Numbered from the stretch's first letter, positions 9,132-18,456 are shown. The stretch is DNA of 64,000 nucleotides from Desulfovibrio sp. (GCA_030145055.1 JAQYWK010000005.1:248001-312000); one strand, 5' to 3'. The notes: generated by a model not told the origin, from the sequence alone. Translations and numbers: made by a program.

Positions 9132-10040
9132 CTAAATCTTGGTTGTCTTGGCAACACCGAAGATTCCAGTTGGTTTTATCCAAAGAATCATCAGTAGGAT
9201 TGAGAATGCGAACAAGTCTCTGTAAGTGGAAGGGAAAAGAGCTACAACGCCTACTTCGATAAATCCAAGTAAGAATCCCCCCAGAAACGCTCCGCGAATA
9301 TCTCCGATTCCTCCGACCACGGCGGCAATAAATGCTTTCCAACCGATAAGTGCGCCCATGTACGGTTCTAGAATTGGATATGACATGGCAAATAAAAGCC
9401 CTGCCAAACCTGCCATTCCTGATCCAAGAACAAAGGTGAAAACAATTACGTTATCGATGGGAATACCCATGAGCGGGATTGCGAATTTGTCGTATGAAAT
9501 TCCGCGCATTGCCATCCCGATTTTAGTTCGGGTAACAATGAACTCAAGAAGGATAAATACTGCGATAGCGGTGAAAATTACGATAAGTTTTAGGTTTGTG
9601 ACCGAAACATTGCCCCAGGTGTAAATAACCTTGTCCAATAGTTCAGGGAATTTTTTACGGCTTGCTCCAAGTAGAGCTAGGTTGCTGTTCTCAAGCATCA
9701 GACCACACATCAAAGCGGTAATAACCACATATAGTCTATGCGCCCCTTTTCTGCGAAGTGGGCGATAGGCAACACGCTCAAGTGTAACACCGACTCCTGC
9801 CGTTAAAAGCATGGTCAGCGGTACAGTTAAAGCTAGAGTAAGCCATGGGCTGAGGTCGACAAAACCCAGAAAAAAAGTTGCTACGAAAAATGCTATGTAC
9901 GCTCCCACCATGAATACATCACCATGGGCAAAGTTGATCAGGAGCAAAACTCCATAAACAAGTGTGTATCCGAGAGCAATCAGGGCGTAAAAACTACCCC
10001 ATTGCAACGCATTAAGCAGGTTCTGGATGAGGATATCCAC
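9132..10040 (-). CDS. livH: Branched-chain amino acid ABC transporter permease
   Basis: Permease partner of LivM, 302 residues, about eight hydrophobic segments. The N-terminal GSFYALIALGYTLVYGVLLLINFAHG-type motif (shown here in short: GYTLVYG then INFAHGD) and the GIDP-like IGDIRGAFLGG segment near residue 250 identify LivH. The start codon is GTG, with GAGG upstream. It lies 205 bp downstream of livK, across a terminator-like hairpin. Confidence 0.94.
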   Translation of the reverse strand: MDILIQNLLNALQWGSFYALIALGYTLVYGVLLLINFAHGDVFMVGAYIAFFVATFFLGFVDLSPWLTLALTVPLTMLLTAGVGVTLERVAYRPLRRKGAHRLYVVITALMCGLMLENSNLALLGASRKKFPELLDKVIYTWGNVSVTNLKLIVIFTAIAVFILLEFIVTRTKIGMAMRGISYDKFAIPLMGIPIDNVIVFTFVLGSGMAGLAGLLFAMSYPILEPYMGALIGWKAFIAAVVGGIGDIRGAFLGGFLLGFIEVGVVALFPSTYRDLFAFSILLMILWIKPTGIFGVAKTTKI

Positions 10041-10154
10041 AGTAGGTCATTCCTCTTCATATTTGTAAGCTCACCGAATGAGACCTTTGTTAATAATAGA
10101 GACGGTTCAGGAAGTACCTAAAACGTTAACATCAGTTGCGTTACAGTGCTTATA

Positions 10155-10174
10155 CTGAATGTGTTCATTCAGTC
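10155..10174. repeat. Small inverted repeat between livK and livH
   Basis: ACTGAATG, four-base spacer, CATTCAGT: eight perfect base pairs with no following T-run. It could be an operator or part of the mRNA processing structure between livK and livH. Function not determinable. Confidence 0.4.
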
Positions 10175-10189
10175 GAGATAATATTCTGT

Positions 10190-10228
10190 AAAAAATCAGG
10201 CGACAGAAGATAATTCCTCTGTCGCCTG
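10190..10228 (-). terminator. Terminator/attenuator between livK and livH
   Basis: Perfect 11-bp stem CAGGCGACAGA / TCTGTCGCCTG with a ten-base loop, followed on the minus strand by a T-run (A-run at 10190-10195). Located just after livK, it should stop most transcripts there while some read on into livHMGF. This is a common way to make binding protein in excess of the membrane complex. Confidence 0.85.
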
Positions 10229-10245
10229 AAATGTAAGTACTTAAT

Positions 10246-11427
10246 CTATGGACAAACAGACTCAGCAAATACGAACTGTCCGTTTTCGTCGATGCGAACA
10301 ACAACAGCACATTTGATTGGGTCACCCTGTGAATCAAATGCCATGGAACCAGTGATACCAGCAAATTCTTTGATGGTGCTGAGAGCGTCGCGAATAGCTT
10401 TGCGCTCGGCTTTAACATCAGAGTTGTAAGAACCGGCATCCTGAATTGCCTGAAGAAGAAGACGAGTTGCGTCCCATGTGAGAGCAGCTACATCATCTGG
10501 AGTTTCATTGAACTTCGCTGTGTAGCGGTCGATGAATTCTTTTGTTGCGCCTTTAGCACCGGCAGCAGCGTAGTGAGTGGAGAAGAACTGGCCTATGCAG
10601 TCTTTACCACAAAGAGTCATTAGCTCAGAAGAGCCCCATGCATCAGATCCCATGAAAGGACCTGTCCAACCGAGGTCATGTGCCTGCTTAATGATAAGAG
10701 CAACCTGGTTGTAGTTGTCAGGAACAAAGATGAAATCAGGTTTTGAATTGATGATCTTTGTTAGCTGTGCGGAGAAGTCCTGATCTTTTGTTCCGTGAGA
10801 TTCGAAAGCAACAACGGAGTCAGCTCCATGCTTGCTTTCCCATTCGGATTTGAAGATTTCAGCAAGGCCTTTTGAGTAGTCATTTGATACGTCAAAAAGA
10901 ACTGCCGATGTCTTCGCATTGAACTGCTTAGCAGCGAAGTTTGTAGCAACTGGACCCTGGAAAGGATCTAGGAAAGCAGCGCGGAAAACCCAAGGACGAT
11001 CTTTCGTAGTGTCCGGGTTTGTGGACCAAGGTGAAACCATTGGAGTACGGTTATCATTACATGTTCCACCTGCAGGTACAGCCTGCTTGGATGAGTTAGG
11101 TCCTACGATTGCAACAACGCCGTCCTGCTCGATGAGCTTGAGAGCAACGTTAACTGCTGATTCTGCTTTGGATTCGTTATCTTCGTAGTAGAATTCAAGA
11201 GGGATCTTTTTGCCGCCGACTTCAAGTCCGCCTTGGCTGTTGATCTCTTCTTTGAGCATTTCTGCTGCATTTCTAGAAGCTTCCCCAACTTTAGGAATGT
11301 CGCCTGTGAGAGGAATGTTAAAACCAATTTTGATTTTTTCCTCTTCTTTAGAACAGCCGGTTAGCATGACGAACGCTAGGGACATCACCATAACCATCAT
11401 AATAGTTCTTAAAATAACCTTACTCAT
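10246..11427 (-). CDS. livK: Branched-chain amino acid-binding lipoprotein
   Basis: Type I periplasmic binding protein of the LIV importer, 393 residues. A lipoprotein signal (about residues 1-25) ends in the lipobox LTGC, so the mature protein should be lipid-anchored. The body has the LIV fold: IGFNIPLTGDIPKVGE, GPNSSKQAVPAG and WGSSELMTLCG are typical positions. AGGAGG six bases before the ATG supports the start. Amino-acid specificity cannot be read; the neighbours livHMGF fix the transporter class. Confidence 0.93.
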   Translation of the reverse strand: MSKVILRTIMMVMVMSLAFVMLTGCSKEEEKIKIGFNIPLTGDIPKVGEASRNAAEMLKEEINSQGGLEVGGKKIPLEFYYEDNESKAESAVNVALKLIEQDGVVAIVGPNSSKQAVPAGGTCNDNRTPMVSPWSTNPDTTKDRPWVFRAAFLDPFQGPVATNFAAKQFNAKTSAVLFDVSNDYSKGLAEIFKSEWESKHGADSVVAFESHGTKDQDFSAQLTKIINSKPDFIFVPDNYNQVALIIKQAHDLGWTGPFMGSDAWGSSELMTLCGKDCIGQFFSTHYAAAGAKGATKEFIDRYTAKFNETPDDVAALTWDATRLLLQAIQDAGSYNSDVKAERKAIRDALSTIKEFAGITGSMAFDSQGDPIKCAVVVRIDENGQFVFAESVCP

Positions 11428-11755
11428 TCTTTTCCTCCTGAAATTTGTATGGAAATACTAAATTCGTTAATGAATGATGAAAATTATCGTAAATAGATGT
11501 TTTTAAAAAGACATTTTTGCAAATAATGTGATATTATTTTTAATTTATAATAATATTAAGTGATTATGGCCTCTTAGTGATTCTCTTATTCGGTCTGCAA
11601 TCCGACTTTTATACGGTTTTAGGCAGATTAACAGTTGTAAAAGTAGTTTTTAGTGATTTTGCATAAATAAGTAGGTCCAAAAGATAAAACCCGATGAATG
11701 TGAATTCATCGGGTTTTACAAAATGCGGAATATGTCGATTGGGTGATCAGAATTG
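11428..11755. other. Intergenic: livK promoter side and chemoreceptor terminator
   Basis: AT-rich 328 bp. It holds the presumed livK promoter next to 11428 (no confident -35/-10 pair could be assigned) and the chemoreceptor terminator at 11685-11718. I see no open frame of note. Confidence 0.6.
11685..11718 (-). terminator. Terminator after the HBM chemoreceptor gene
   Basis: Perfect 15-bp stem TAAAACCCGATGAAT / ATTCATCGGGTTTTA with a GTGA loop, followed on the minus strand by a T-rich tract. It lies 38 bp downstream of the chemoreceptor stop. Confidence 0.88.
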
Positions 11756-13822
11756 TTATAACTTGAAGCGATCCATCATGACTTGCAGTGACTTAGCCTG
11801 AACATCTAGATCTTTAACAGCTATTTCCAGCTGTCTCGAGCTTTCTAGATTTTGTTCTCCTGCCTGCTTGATGCTTCTTAGGGCTACTGCTACTTGATCA
11901 AGCCCAGCTAGCTGTTCCTGACTCGAAGCGGCAATCTGTGCAGAGGATTGAGCACTTTGGTTGATAACTGTGCTGAGGCTTAAAATTGACTCACCAGTCT
12001 GTGATGATAAACTTGCTCCAGTTTCAACAGCCTTACCACCTTCTTCAGTAATCATAACAGCTGAGCTTGTAGCTTTTTGAATGTCAGCCAGAATTGATTG
12101 AATTTGAGCTACTGATTGCTTTGACTGGTCAGATAGGTTTCTGATCTCGCGAGCAACTACAGTGAATCCACGTCCTTCTTCACCTGCTTTAGAGGCTTCA
12201 ATAGATGCATTAACAGCAAGAATATTTGACTGATCTGCCAGGTCATTAACTACGAAGATAATATCTCCGATATGTTGAGATTGTTCGGCCAATTTGACGA
12301 TGCTTGAAGCAATCGTATCCATTTGATGCCTGATATTGCGCATTCCGGACGCAGCTTCTTCGGAAGCTTTTTGACCCTGTTGCGAGGTTCTTACTGCCTT
12401 TCGTGCTACGTCTGCTACCTGTCTAGATTTCTCATTAGATAGATGTGCGGTCTGCTTAACTTCTTCTACTGTCGCATTGGTTTCAGTTACTGCGCTAGCA
12501 GTTTCTGCAGCGCTTGCAGTTAACTCTGCTGAAGCTGCTGAAATTTGGCTGAGTGAAGAAGATAGTATGCTGACGGTTTCATGAATTTTCATGTTGTCGT
12601 CTTTAAGATTTTCCAGCATTCGGGCAAGCGCGATACCAATAGTGTCATTCTCTGACCTAGGGCTAACTTTAACTGTTAAGTCAGAATCGGCAATGCGACC
12701 CATAGCTGTTGCCATATAGTTCAGAGATTTGGTCATCTTATTAAAGGCTGTCGCTAAAGAGCCAAGTTCATCTTTTCTATCAGCACCTTCTATTCTGTCA
12801 GGCATATCGCCATTGGCAATTCTGTAAGCTGCTTCTACAACTCTCTGAAGTGGCAAAGTAATATTTCTGCCGATAATAATTGCTGCAATACTACCGAGGA
12901 TCAGTGCACAAATGCCCGCAATCCACACGCTCATAATGGCGCGACTATTTCTGGCTTGAAGTTTTGGACCTAGTTTGTCTTGATCAGAAATGACTGAATT
13001 CTTGGCAGTTTTGATTGTGTCAGTCATTTTCGGGCCGATAACGTCTAACTCAGCAGAAATCAGATTGTCTCTTTTTTCTGTTATTGATTTGATCTGAGTC
13101 AACCCGCTTGAATATAAGTTGCGGCTATTTATGATGCTAGTGATTATTTCTTTATTATTTCCTTTCAGTAAAACGGAAAGTTTGTTCGCCGCTTGCTGTA
13201 GGTAAGTCATCTCTAGAAGTGATTTCTTGATGTGGGATTCGTTACTGATATCTATATATTTGGCAGCGTAGAGTCTTCCGAGAATTAAATGACGAACTCC
13301 TTTAGCACACCAGTACAGAGCCTCGGAACTTTTGGTAGAAATGCCGAGATTGTCTATAATCTGTTCGAAGGCCAGCTCCATACCGTTCCCTTCCATGACT
13401 AATATGTCGTCAGCTAAAGCTGTTCTGGCCATTTGCGTTTTCACTATTTCGGCAAAGCTTTTTTCATATCTATCCATCATTAGCTTAATCTCAACGATTA
13501 AAGCCACCCGGCCTTCACTGGCAAAACTCTTCTGTGCAGAGTCAATAAGCGAAAGCATGTCTTTAGAACTCTGCTCATACTTGAGACGGTATTTATCGTC
13601 GCCTGTAATAATGTAGTCTTTTACATGCGTGTGTCCCTCAAGAGTTGATGCTTGAATTTGGCCGATGGTGTTGGATTCTCTGGCAAATTCCTGATAGTTA
13701 GTAAAACCACTAGAGGATTTGTTTAATGCCATGAGTGATTCGATGCTCACAAGGCCGAATAATAGGGAGACAATAACAAAACTGGAAAATATTTTTTGGC
13801 CTACAGTTAACCGTTTAAGCAT
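11756..13822 (-). CDS. Methyl-accepting chemotaxis protein, HBM-type sensor
   Basis: 688 residues: TM1 at about 10-30; a long all-helical periplasmic region (about 31-295) of the size of a helical bimodular (HBM) domain; TM2 at about 298-318 (WIAGICALILGSIAAIIIG); HAMP to about 372; and a signalling coiled coil to the end. The hairpin tip reads DQSNILAVNASIEASKAGEEGRGF, cited here as DQSNILAVNAS then GEEGRGF, a variant of the usual [18 protein letters not shown]. It should report ligand binding to CheA/CheW. HBM domains of known receptors bind small organic acids or amines; the ligand here is unknown. AGGA upstream supports the start. Third gene of a cluster with the Cys-rich lipoprotein and the degenerate fusion protein. 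Confidence 0.9.
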   Translation of the reverse strand: MLKRLTVGQKIFSSFVIVSLLFGLVSIESLMALNKSSSGFTNYQEFARESNTIGQIQASTLEGHTHVKDYIITGDDKYRLKYEQSSKDMLSLIDSAQKSFASEGRVALIVEIKLMMDRYEKSFAEIVKTQMARTALADDILVMEGNGMELAFEQIIDNLGISTKSSEALYWCAKGVRHLILGRLYAAKYIDISNESHIKKSLLEMTYLQQAANKLSVLLKGNNKEIITSIINSRNLYSSGLTQIKSITEKRDNLISAELDVIGPKMTDTIKTAKNSVISDQDKLGPKLQARNSRAIMSVWIAGICALILGSIAAIIIGRNITLPLQRVVEAAYRIANGDMPDRIEGADRKDELGSLATAFNKMTKSLNYMATAMGRIADSDLTVKVSPRSENDTIGIALARMLENLKDDNMKIHETVSILSSSLSQISAASAELTASAAETASAVTETNATVEEVKQTAHLSNEKSRQVADVARKAVRTSQQGQKASEEAASGMRNIRHQMDTIASSIVKLAEQSQHIGDIIFVVNDLADQSNILAVNASIEASKAGEEGRGFTVVAREIRNLSDQSKQSVAQIQSILADIQKATSSAVMITEEGGKAVETGASLSSQTGESILSLSTVINQSAQSSAQIAASSQEQLAGLDQVAVALRSIKQAGEQNLESSRQLEIAVKDLDVQAKSLQVMMDRFKL

Positions 13823-13945
13823 AAGGATACTGTTCCTTGATTTTGGCGATTTAATATATGAATAATATCACTGTGCCGTTTGTTTAAACAAGGCTATTAC
13901 GACAGTGCGCTTTCAGTTGCAAGTCGGATATGCTTCATGCTTTTG

Positions 13946-14260
13946 TTATTTATAATTCGCATTACAGTATTCATTACACTTGCCTTCGACTGCATCAAAG
14001 AGCTGTCGGCAATTCTGCATTGCCATCTGCCTTTGCATTTTTTGCTGTACAGATTCACACCCTTTTCTACAGTCAGAGGCAGAAGAGTAGGCTTTAAGAA
14101 GAACCTGTGAGTATTCTTCGCAAGCATTACCTTGCATGTCGCATTCAGACTCAGTTGAGAGAGAGCGGCAATATGAGCGCACGTCCTGCATTGTCGGTGC
14201 ATGAGAGGAACAACCTGAAAGTAGTATAAAAGCCAATAATAGCAGTGTTAATTTATGCAT
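13946..14260 (-). CDS. Small cysteine-rich lipoprotein
   Basis: 104 residues. A signal peptide ends in the lipobox LSGC (cysteine about residue 17), giving a lipid-anchored mature protein of about 88 residues. The mature part has further cysteines at the spacing CRSL..CDMQGNAC..CRKGC..CRQL..CNEYC, suggesting three or four disulfides or a small metal site, and is predicted helical. No family recognised. It lies 11 bp after the Hpt/aminotransferase-like gene and 123 bp before the chemoreceptor on the same strand, so it may serve as an envelope partner in the same process; this is inference. Confidence 0.8.
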   Translation of the reverse strand: MHKLTLLLLAFILLSGCSSHAPTMQDVRSYCRSLSTESECDMQGNACEEYSQVLLKAYSSASDCRKGCESVQQKMQRQMAMQNCRQLFDAVEGKCNEYCNANYK

Positions 14261-14271
14261 TTAGTATCCCA

Positions 14272-15828
14272 TTATTCTGACAAAATATTTTGAACAGCGG
14301 CAAGAAATATACGATTTCGCGAATTATTGCCTATGGACACTGTTAACAGGTCAGTTATTCCAAATTCGTTGAGCTTCTTTAGCTTGAAACCATGGTCGAG
14401 CATTTGGGAGTATAATTCCGATGTAGGTATGGGGGCATTGAACATCACAAAGTTACTTTGACTTGGGTATACTGTGCACCCTAACTCTCGCAAACCATTT
14501 TGAATGCGCTCTCTACCTCTAATGATTAGGGCTATGGTTGAGTAGTAGAATTCACTGTGATTCAAAGCCGCTAATCCCGCTCCCAAGTTGAGGGGGCTTA
14601 TCGGGTGAGGAAGTCTTGATTCTTCCAGTAATTGTGAATGCTCGGGGTTCATCAAAGCGTAGCCGAGACGTATTCCGTGTATACCAAACGACCATGAAAA
14701 GCTCCGCAAAATGATGAGATTTGGTATTTTTTCAAGGAATTGTAACATTGAGTAATCATCTTCAGGCCATGCGAATTCGACACACCTTTCATCAACTATA
14801 AGCAGGGTGCGTTTAGGCAGTAGAGTGGCCATTGTAGCCAGTTCTTCAGCAGGCATCCCGTATCCTGAGGGGATGTCTGGATTTGTGATGATGACGGCGG
14901 CAGTGTTTTCGTTTGCATTGGTCACCATCTGGTCGAGTGGTGGAGAAAAATTGCGAGACCTCGGCAATTTAAGCAGTTCAACTCCACAAAGTGCAGTGAC
15001 ACTGTTGTACTCAGGGAGACCTAATTCGTAGCTGAGTACGTGGTCTGAACCCGGCATTGCGTTTAGGCGCAGAACAAGGTCGAGGATGTCCACTGCTCCA
15101 TTGTCTATAACGATGCACTCCTCCGGAATATCATGCCGCTTTGCCAAAGCAAATTTGAGGGTTTCGGACATATCATTTTTTAAAGAACAACAGTTCCTTG
15201 CCATTTCAACTATGCTATTCGAAACAGCTTTTGATGCGCCAAGCGGGTTGGTATTTGATGAAAGATCAATTTCTTTTGTAATACCGTAATTTTTTCTAAA
15301 TTTTTCAACAGAAGTGCCTACCGTTTTTTTGCGCTCAGATGGGATTTCTGTTGGAATTTCTGTTGGAATTTCCTTATCCTCGTTATTAGAGGACACAGGT
15401 TCTTCTGCCTTATGTTTTACAATCATTGTTCCGGATGAAGACTTCTTAATCGCGTCTTCAAGAGGAATGGTCATAATGCGGATGTCATAGTCTGCGCTTA
15501 AGGTTGCATTACTAATGAGCTCATTAAGGTTGTCGAAAGTATCAATAATTACGTTTAGAAGATCTGATGTGAATGTAATCTCTTTTTTGAAAACTTTGTC
15601 GAGAACTTTGCCAATATTGTCTGCTATGAGGCTGATATTGGTATATGATTGTAGCGAAGCACTTTCTTTTAATGCAAGAGTCAGGGCGTAAATCTGCGCT
15701 ATAGATATTTCCGGCGGTGAGCTGGCCTTTTCAAGTTTCATGAGCTCAGTTTCAATTTGGTCCAGTTTTTCTAATGACTGTTCAACGAAGAGTTGTAATG
15801 TCGGGTCGTCTTGAGTTTCAATGGTCAT
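14272..15828 (-). CDS. Degenerate CheA-P1-like / HisC-like aminotransferase fusion
   Basis: 518 residues from an ATG preceded by GGAGG (the ATG seven codons earlier lacks a site). Residues about 8-115 resemble a CheA P1/Hpt helical bundle, but in the stretch TLALKESASLQ the phospho-accepting His position is Leu51. A PTEI-repeat linker follows. Residues about 185-515 have the fold I aminotransferase pattern of HisC/CobD proteins: NPDIPSGYG, VDERCVEF and LIILRSFSWSFGIHGIRLGY (quoted in exactly that order). The PLP-binding lysine of the usual SFSKxxG motif is Trp379 (TGG at 14692-14694), and the carboxylate-binding Arg near the C-terminus (LRIS in active relatives) reads LTVS. Neither half should be catalytic. 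A role as a sensor or adaptor for the adjacent chemoreceptor is inferred. Confidence 0.8.
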   Translation of the reverse strand: MTIETQDDPTLQLFVEQSLEKLDQIETELMKLEKASSPPEISIAQIYALTLALKESASLQSYTNISLIADNIGKVLDKVFKKEITFTSDLLNVIIDTFDNLNELISNATLSADYDIRIMTIPLEDAIKKSSSGTMIVKHKAEEPVSSNNEDKEIPTEIPTEIPSERKKTVGTSVEKFRKNYGITKEIDLSSNTNPLGASKAVSNSIVEMARNCCSLKNDMSETLKFALAKRHDIPEECIVIDNGAVDILDLVLRLNAMPGSDHVLSYELGLPEYNSVTALCGVELLKLPRSRNFSPPLDQMVTNANENTAAVIITNPDIPSGYGMPAEELATMATLLPKRTLLIVDERCVEFAWPEDDYSMLQFLEKIPNLIILRSFSWSFGIHGIRLGYALMNPEHSQLLEESRLPHPISPLNLGAGLAALNHSEFYYSTIALIIRGRERIQNGLRELGCTVYPSQSNFVMFNAPIPTSELYSQMLDHGFKLKKLNEFGITDLLTVSIGNNSRNRIFLAAVQNILSE

Positions 15829-16220
15829 AAAGTCCTCCGCGTTAAACATTCAATATTTTAGAGAATAGGTTTGATAGAGATTTAGAGTTTAATGGTATCG
15901 TATACAATTTTACAATTATAAATCGGATATATATGGATAAGATTGCTTCTCTGTTTAGCATCATATTAAAAATATACTTACAATATTTTATAACTTGTCT
16001 ATTGAAAAAGTAAACAATATTTCGCGAAAGTAGATAATTAGAATATTACTACCTTGTGAAAAGTGACTTTTTGTAGATGTAATTTTCGATTCAGGTTGCA
16101 CTTTTTGCAAGCATGTTTAATATTCATTTAATCGCAACATACGATACTGGGCTGTGCTTATTAATAAAATGCGTAATGTTGTATTTAAATTAAAGTAATT
16201 TAATTCCATAAGGGGTTGAA
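15829..16220. other. Divergent AT-rich promoter region
   Basis: 392 bp, very AT-rich, between the divergent fusion gene and ferritin-like gene. It should hold both promoters. A TTGCAC-TTTTTGC string near 16100 was tested as a sigma-54 site but has the wrong spacing. No open frame or RNA gene seen. Confidence 0.5.
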
Positions 16221-16697
16221 ATGGTAACTTTTTTTACTGCTAGTGAAGTTATTGAACTCGCTATGCGTATTGAACAGAAAGGGCAGGCTTTTTATTTGCT
16301 TGCCGCAGATGAAGCGGAAGATCCTGGTGCAAAAGAATTCTTTGATTATTTTGCAGAGGAAGAGTCTAAACATGAAATGTTTTTTCGGGGAATGCGCGAT
16401 CGCATCGGGCATCTTGAAATTCCACCGGGAAGCGATGTTGAAGAATATGCTCACTATGTAATGGCTTTGATTGACTCTCATGATGTTTTCAATTTTGACT
16501 ACACTGAAGCTTTTAAGGCTGACGACTTCTCATTTGAAGACGCCATAAGAATAGCAATGCGTTTTGAAAAAGACACCATTTTGCTTTTCACTGAGCTTAA
16601 GAACATGGTTCCTGAGTCAGAGCAGCAGTTTGTAGAAGAATGTATTGATGAAGAGCGCGGTCATTTGCGCTTATTGGCTTCTAAACTTAAAGGATAA
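16221..16697 (+). CDS. Ferritin-like diiron protein, rubrerythrin N-domain type
   Basis: 158 residues forming a four-helix bundle with the expected carboxylate/histidine ligands: E in RIEQKGQAFY, EEESKHEMFF (ExxH), FEKDTILLF and DEERGHLRLL (ExxH). It lacks the C-terminal rubredoxin domain of full rubrerythrin. Such proteins handle peroxide or iron in anaerobes. AAGGGG before the ATG is a good ribosome site. Single gene, closed by the bidirectional terminator shared with flgE. Confidence 0.88.
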   Translation: MVTFFTASEVIELAMRIEQKGQAFYLLAADEAEDPGAKEFFDYFAEEESKHEMFFRGMRDRIGHLEIPPGSDVEEYAHYVMALIDSHDVFNFDYTEAFKADDFSFEDAIRIAMRFEKDTILLFTELKNMVPESEQQFVEECIDEERGHLRLLASKLKG

Positions 16698-16743
16698 ATC
16701 TTTTATGTTCAGGTAGTCTAAATCGGTTTGCTTATTGTAAAGT

Positions 16744-16786
16744 AAAACCCCTTGCCAATTTGTTAAATTAGCAAGGGGTTTATTTT
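16744..16786. terminator. Bidirectional terminator, ferritin-like gene / flgE
   Basis: AAACCCCTTGC ... GCAAGGGGTTT hairpin with an AAATT/AATTT extension in the stem and T-runs on both strands, placed between two converging genes. Confidence 0.9.
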
Positions 16787-16802
16787 TTGTGATTATCTGT
16801 AA

Positions 16803-18398
16803 TTACTTCTTAATACCGAGTGTCGTATTGATTAACTGGTCTACGGTACTGATGGTCTTCGAGTTGGCCTGAAAACCTCTTTGTGTAAGGATCATCGAAC
16901 CGAATTCCTGAGCCAGATCAACGTTAGACGTTTCTAAGCTATTACCTAGAATTGACCCCATTCCATCCGCTTGGGCGACACCTTCGATGGCAGCGCCCGA
17001 ACCTTGACTCTCTGAGAAGTAGTTTGATCCTTCTCGCCTAAGTCCAGTCTGACTCTTAAAATTGTATAGATTTATTTGATATAAATCCGTGCTGAGCCCG
17101 TTTGAGAAATGGGCGGAGAGAATTCCCTCAGTGTTAACCGAAACATTTTGCAAGTATCCTTCTCCAAATCCGTCTTGTGACTGGCTGACTGTAGAAGAAT
17201 ACCCATTATAGTTAGTGGTACTGAGTGCATCCTGACGTCCGTTTTCCATACCAGGAAGGGAAGAAGTATTACTGCCTACTTCCGCCGCAGTTCCTCCGGG
17301 TGTAGTCCATGCGTTTGTGGCTGATCTACCACCTAAATTAACAGCGATGTTTTGATTGGCACCTGTTCCTTCGGTTCCCTTGAATATTGTGCTCAGTATT
17401 GGTTCGCCGTCTTCATTGAAGTTCGACAAAGTCCAATTGTTTAGGTCCTTAGGGTCAGCAGCATTACTGTTTAAGGTGTATGCTGTCTGGTTGAAGAGAG
17501 TTCCATCTCCCGCGAATTCAAGCGTACCGGCCATGAGTAAGCCAGCTCCGGATGTTCCCATTGTATTTGCTCTACCATCATTACCAGGGGGAACCGCTAC
17601 AACATATTCCCAAAAGCTTTTATCCGTAGGAGATGAGCTAGTGGGTGAAGCCTTGTCGTAGTATACGGTCAGGCTCATCTTGTTGCCGCTTTCATCATAT
17701 ATTTGAAGATCTGTACTGTAAGAAAATTTATCAACGCCTAGGGGCATTTCCTGTGTGCCGTCCCATTCGCCTAGCATGGCAAAGAAAGGATCGGACGCGT
17801 TTTCGCTGTGATCTATAGAACTGTGGTCAAGGTTCGTTTTAATCGAGACTTCGTTAGTTGCCTTAGGGTCTGACTTTACAACTTGGACCGTTTTTCCTGC
17901 AGCATTCAGCTCATCCTTCATAGGGAGTGCGACATTTACAGAAGTTGTGCCTATGTTACCGTCAGCGTCAATGGCGTATCCTTGAAGGGCATTAGCGTGC
18001 GGGTCTGTAAGTACGCCTTCTTTATCGAATCTAAAACTTCCTGCACGAGTATAATGTTTAACCTGTGAATCCTGATCTACAACACGGAAAAATCCCTTTC
18101 CGCCGATGCCTAGATCTGTGCTCGAGGAAGTGTTTTCGAATGCTCCTTCGGCAAAATTTATGCGGGAAGAGGAAACACCTACGCCCTTGCCTACTTGGCC
18201 AGGGGAGTTGGCTGTGGCGCCATTAACTACGCCAGAAATCGTTCCGGTAGCAGCTTGGCTGTACAGTGTCTCGAGGAACGTATCGCCGCTCTTGTAGGCA
18301 GTAGTATTCACGTTAGCGATATTATTGCCTGTTTGCTGAAGCAGCATACTGTGGGCCTTAATCCCTGTCGCTCCGACATACATTGCGCTGAAAGACAT
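16803..18398 (-). CDS. flgE: Flagellar hook protein
   Basis: 531 residues, the subunit of the extracellular flagellar hook, exported by the flagellar type III system. The N-terminal rod/hook signature (SAMYVGATGIKAHSMLL then NNIANVNTTAYK) and C-terminal coiled-coil segment (SNVDLAQEFGSMILTQRGFQ) pack together in the hook core; the central variable domain (about 150-400) is Thr/Ser/Gly-rich and surface exposed. AAGGAG precedes the ATG. The gene is isolated: no flgD or other hook gene adjoins it. A sigma-54 type promoter lies about 90 bp upstream. Confidence 0.95.
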   Translation of the reverse strand: MSFSAMYVGATGIKAHSMLLQQTGNNIANVNTTAYKSGDTFLETLYSQAATGTISGVVNGATANSPGQVGKGVGVSSSRINFAEGAFENTSSSTDLGIGGKGFFRVVDQDSQVKHYTRAGSFRFDKEGVLTDPHANALQGYAIDADGNIGTTSVNVALPMKDELNAAGKTVQVVKSDPKATNEVSIKTNLDHSSIDHSENASDPFFAMLGEWDGTQEMPLGVDKFSYSTDLQIYDESGNKMSLTVYYDKASPTSSSPTDKSFWEYVVAVPPGNDGRANTMGTSGAGLLMAGTLEFAGDGTLFNQTAYTLNSNAADPKDLNNWTLSNFNEDGEPILSTIFKGTEGTGANQNIAVNLGGRSATNAWTTPGGTAAEVGSNTSSLPGMENGRQDALSTTNYNGYSSTVSQSQDGFGEGYLQNVSVNTEGILSAHFSNGLSTDLYQINLYNFKSQTGLRREGSNYFSESQGSGAAIEGVAQADGMGSILGNSLETSNVDLAQEFGSMILTQRGFQANSKTISTVDQLINTTLGIKK

Positions 18399-18456
18399 TA
18401 GAAAGCTCCTTGCTTGGTGCGCATATATTGACTCCGCGCGGTCCCATTTACCTTAT

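Noticed and set aside
16085-16115. Sigma-54 promoter upstream of the ferritin-like gene
   Set aside because: The GG and GC dinucleotides are 11 bases apart and not the required 10.
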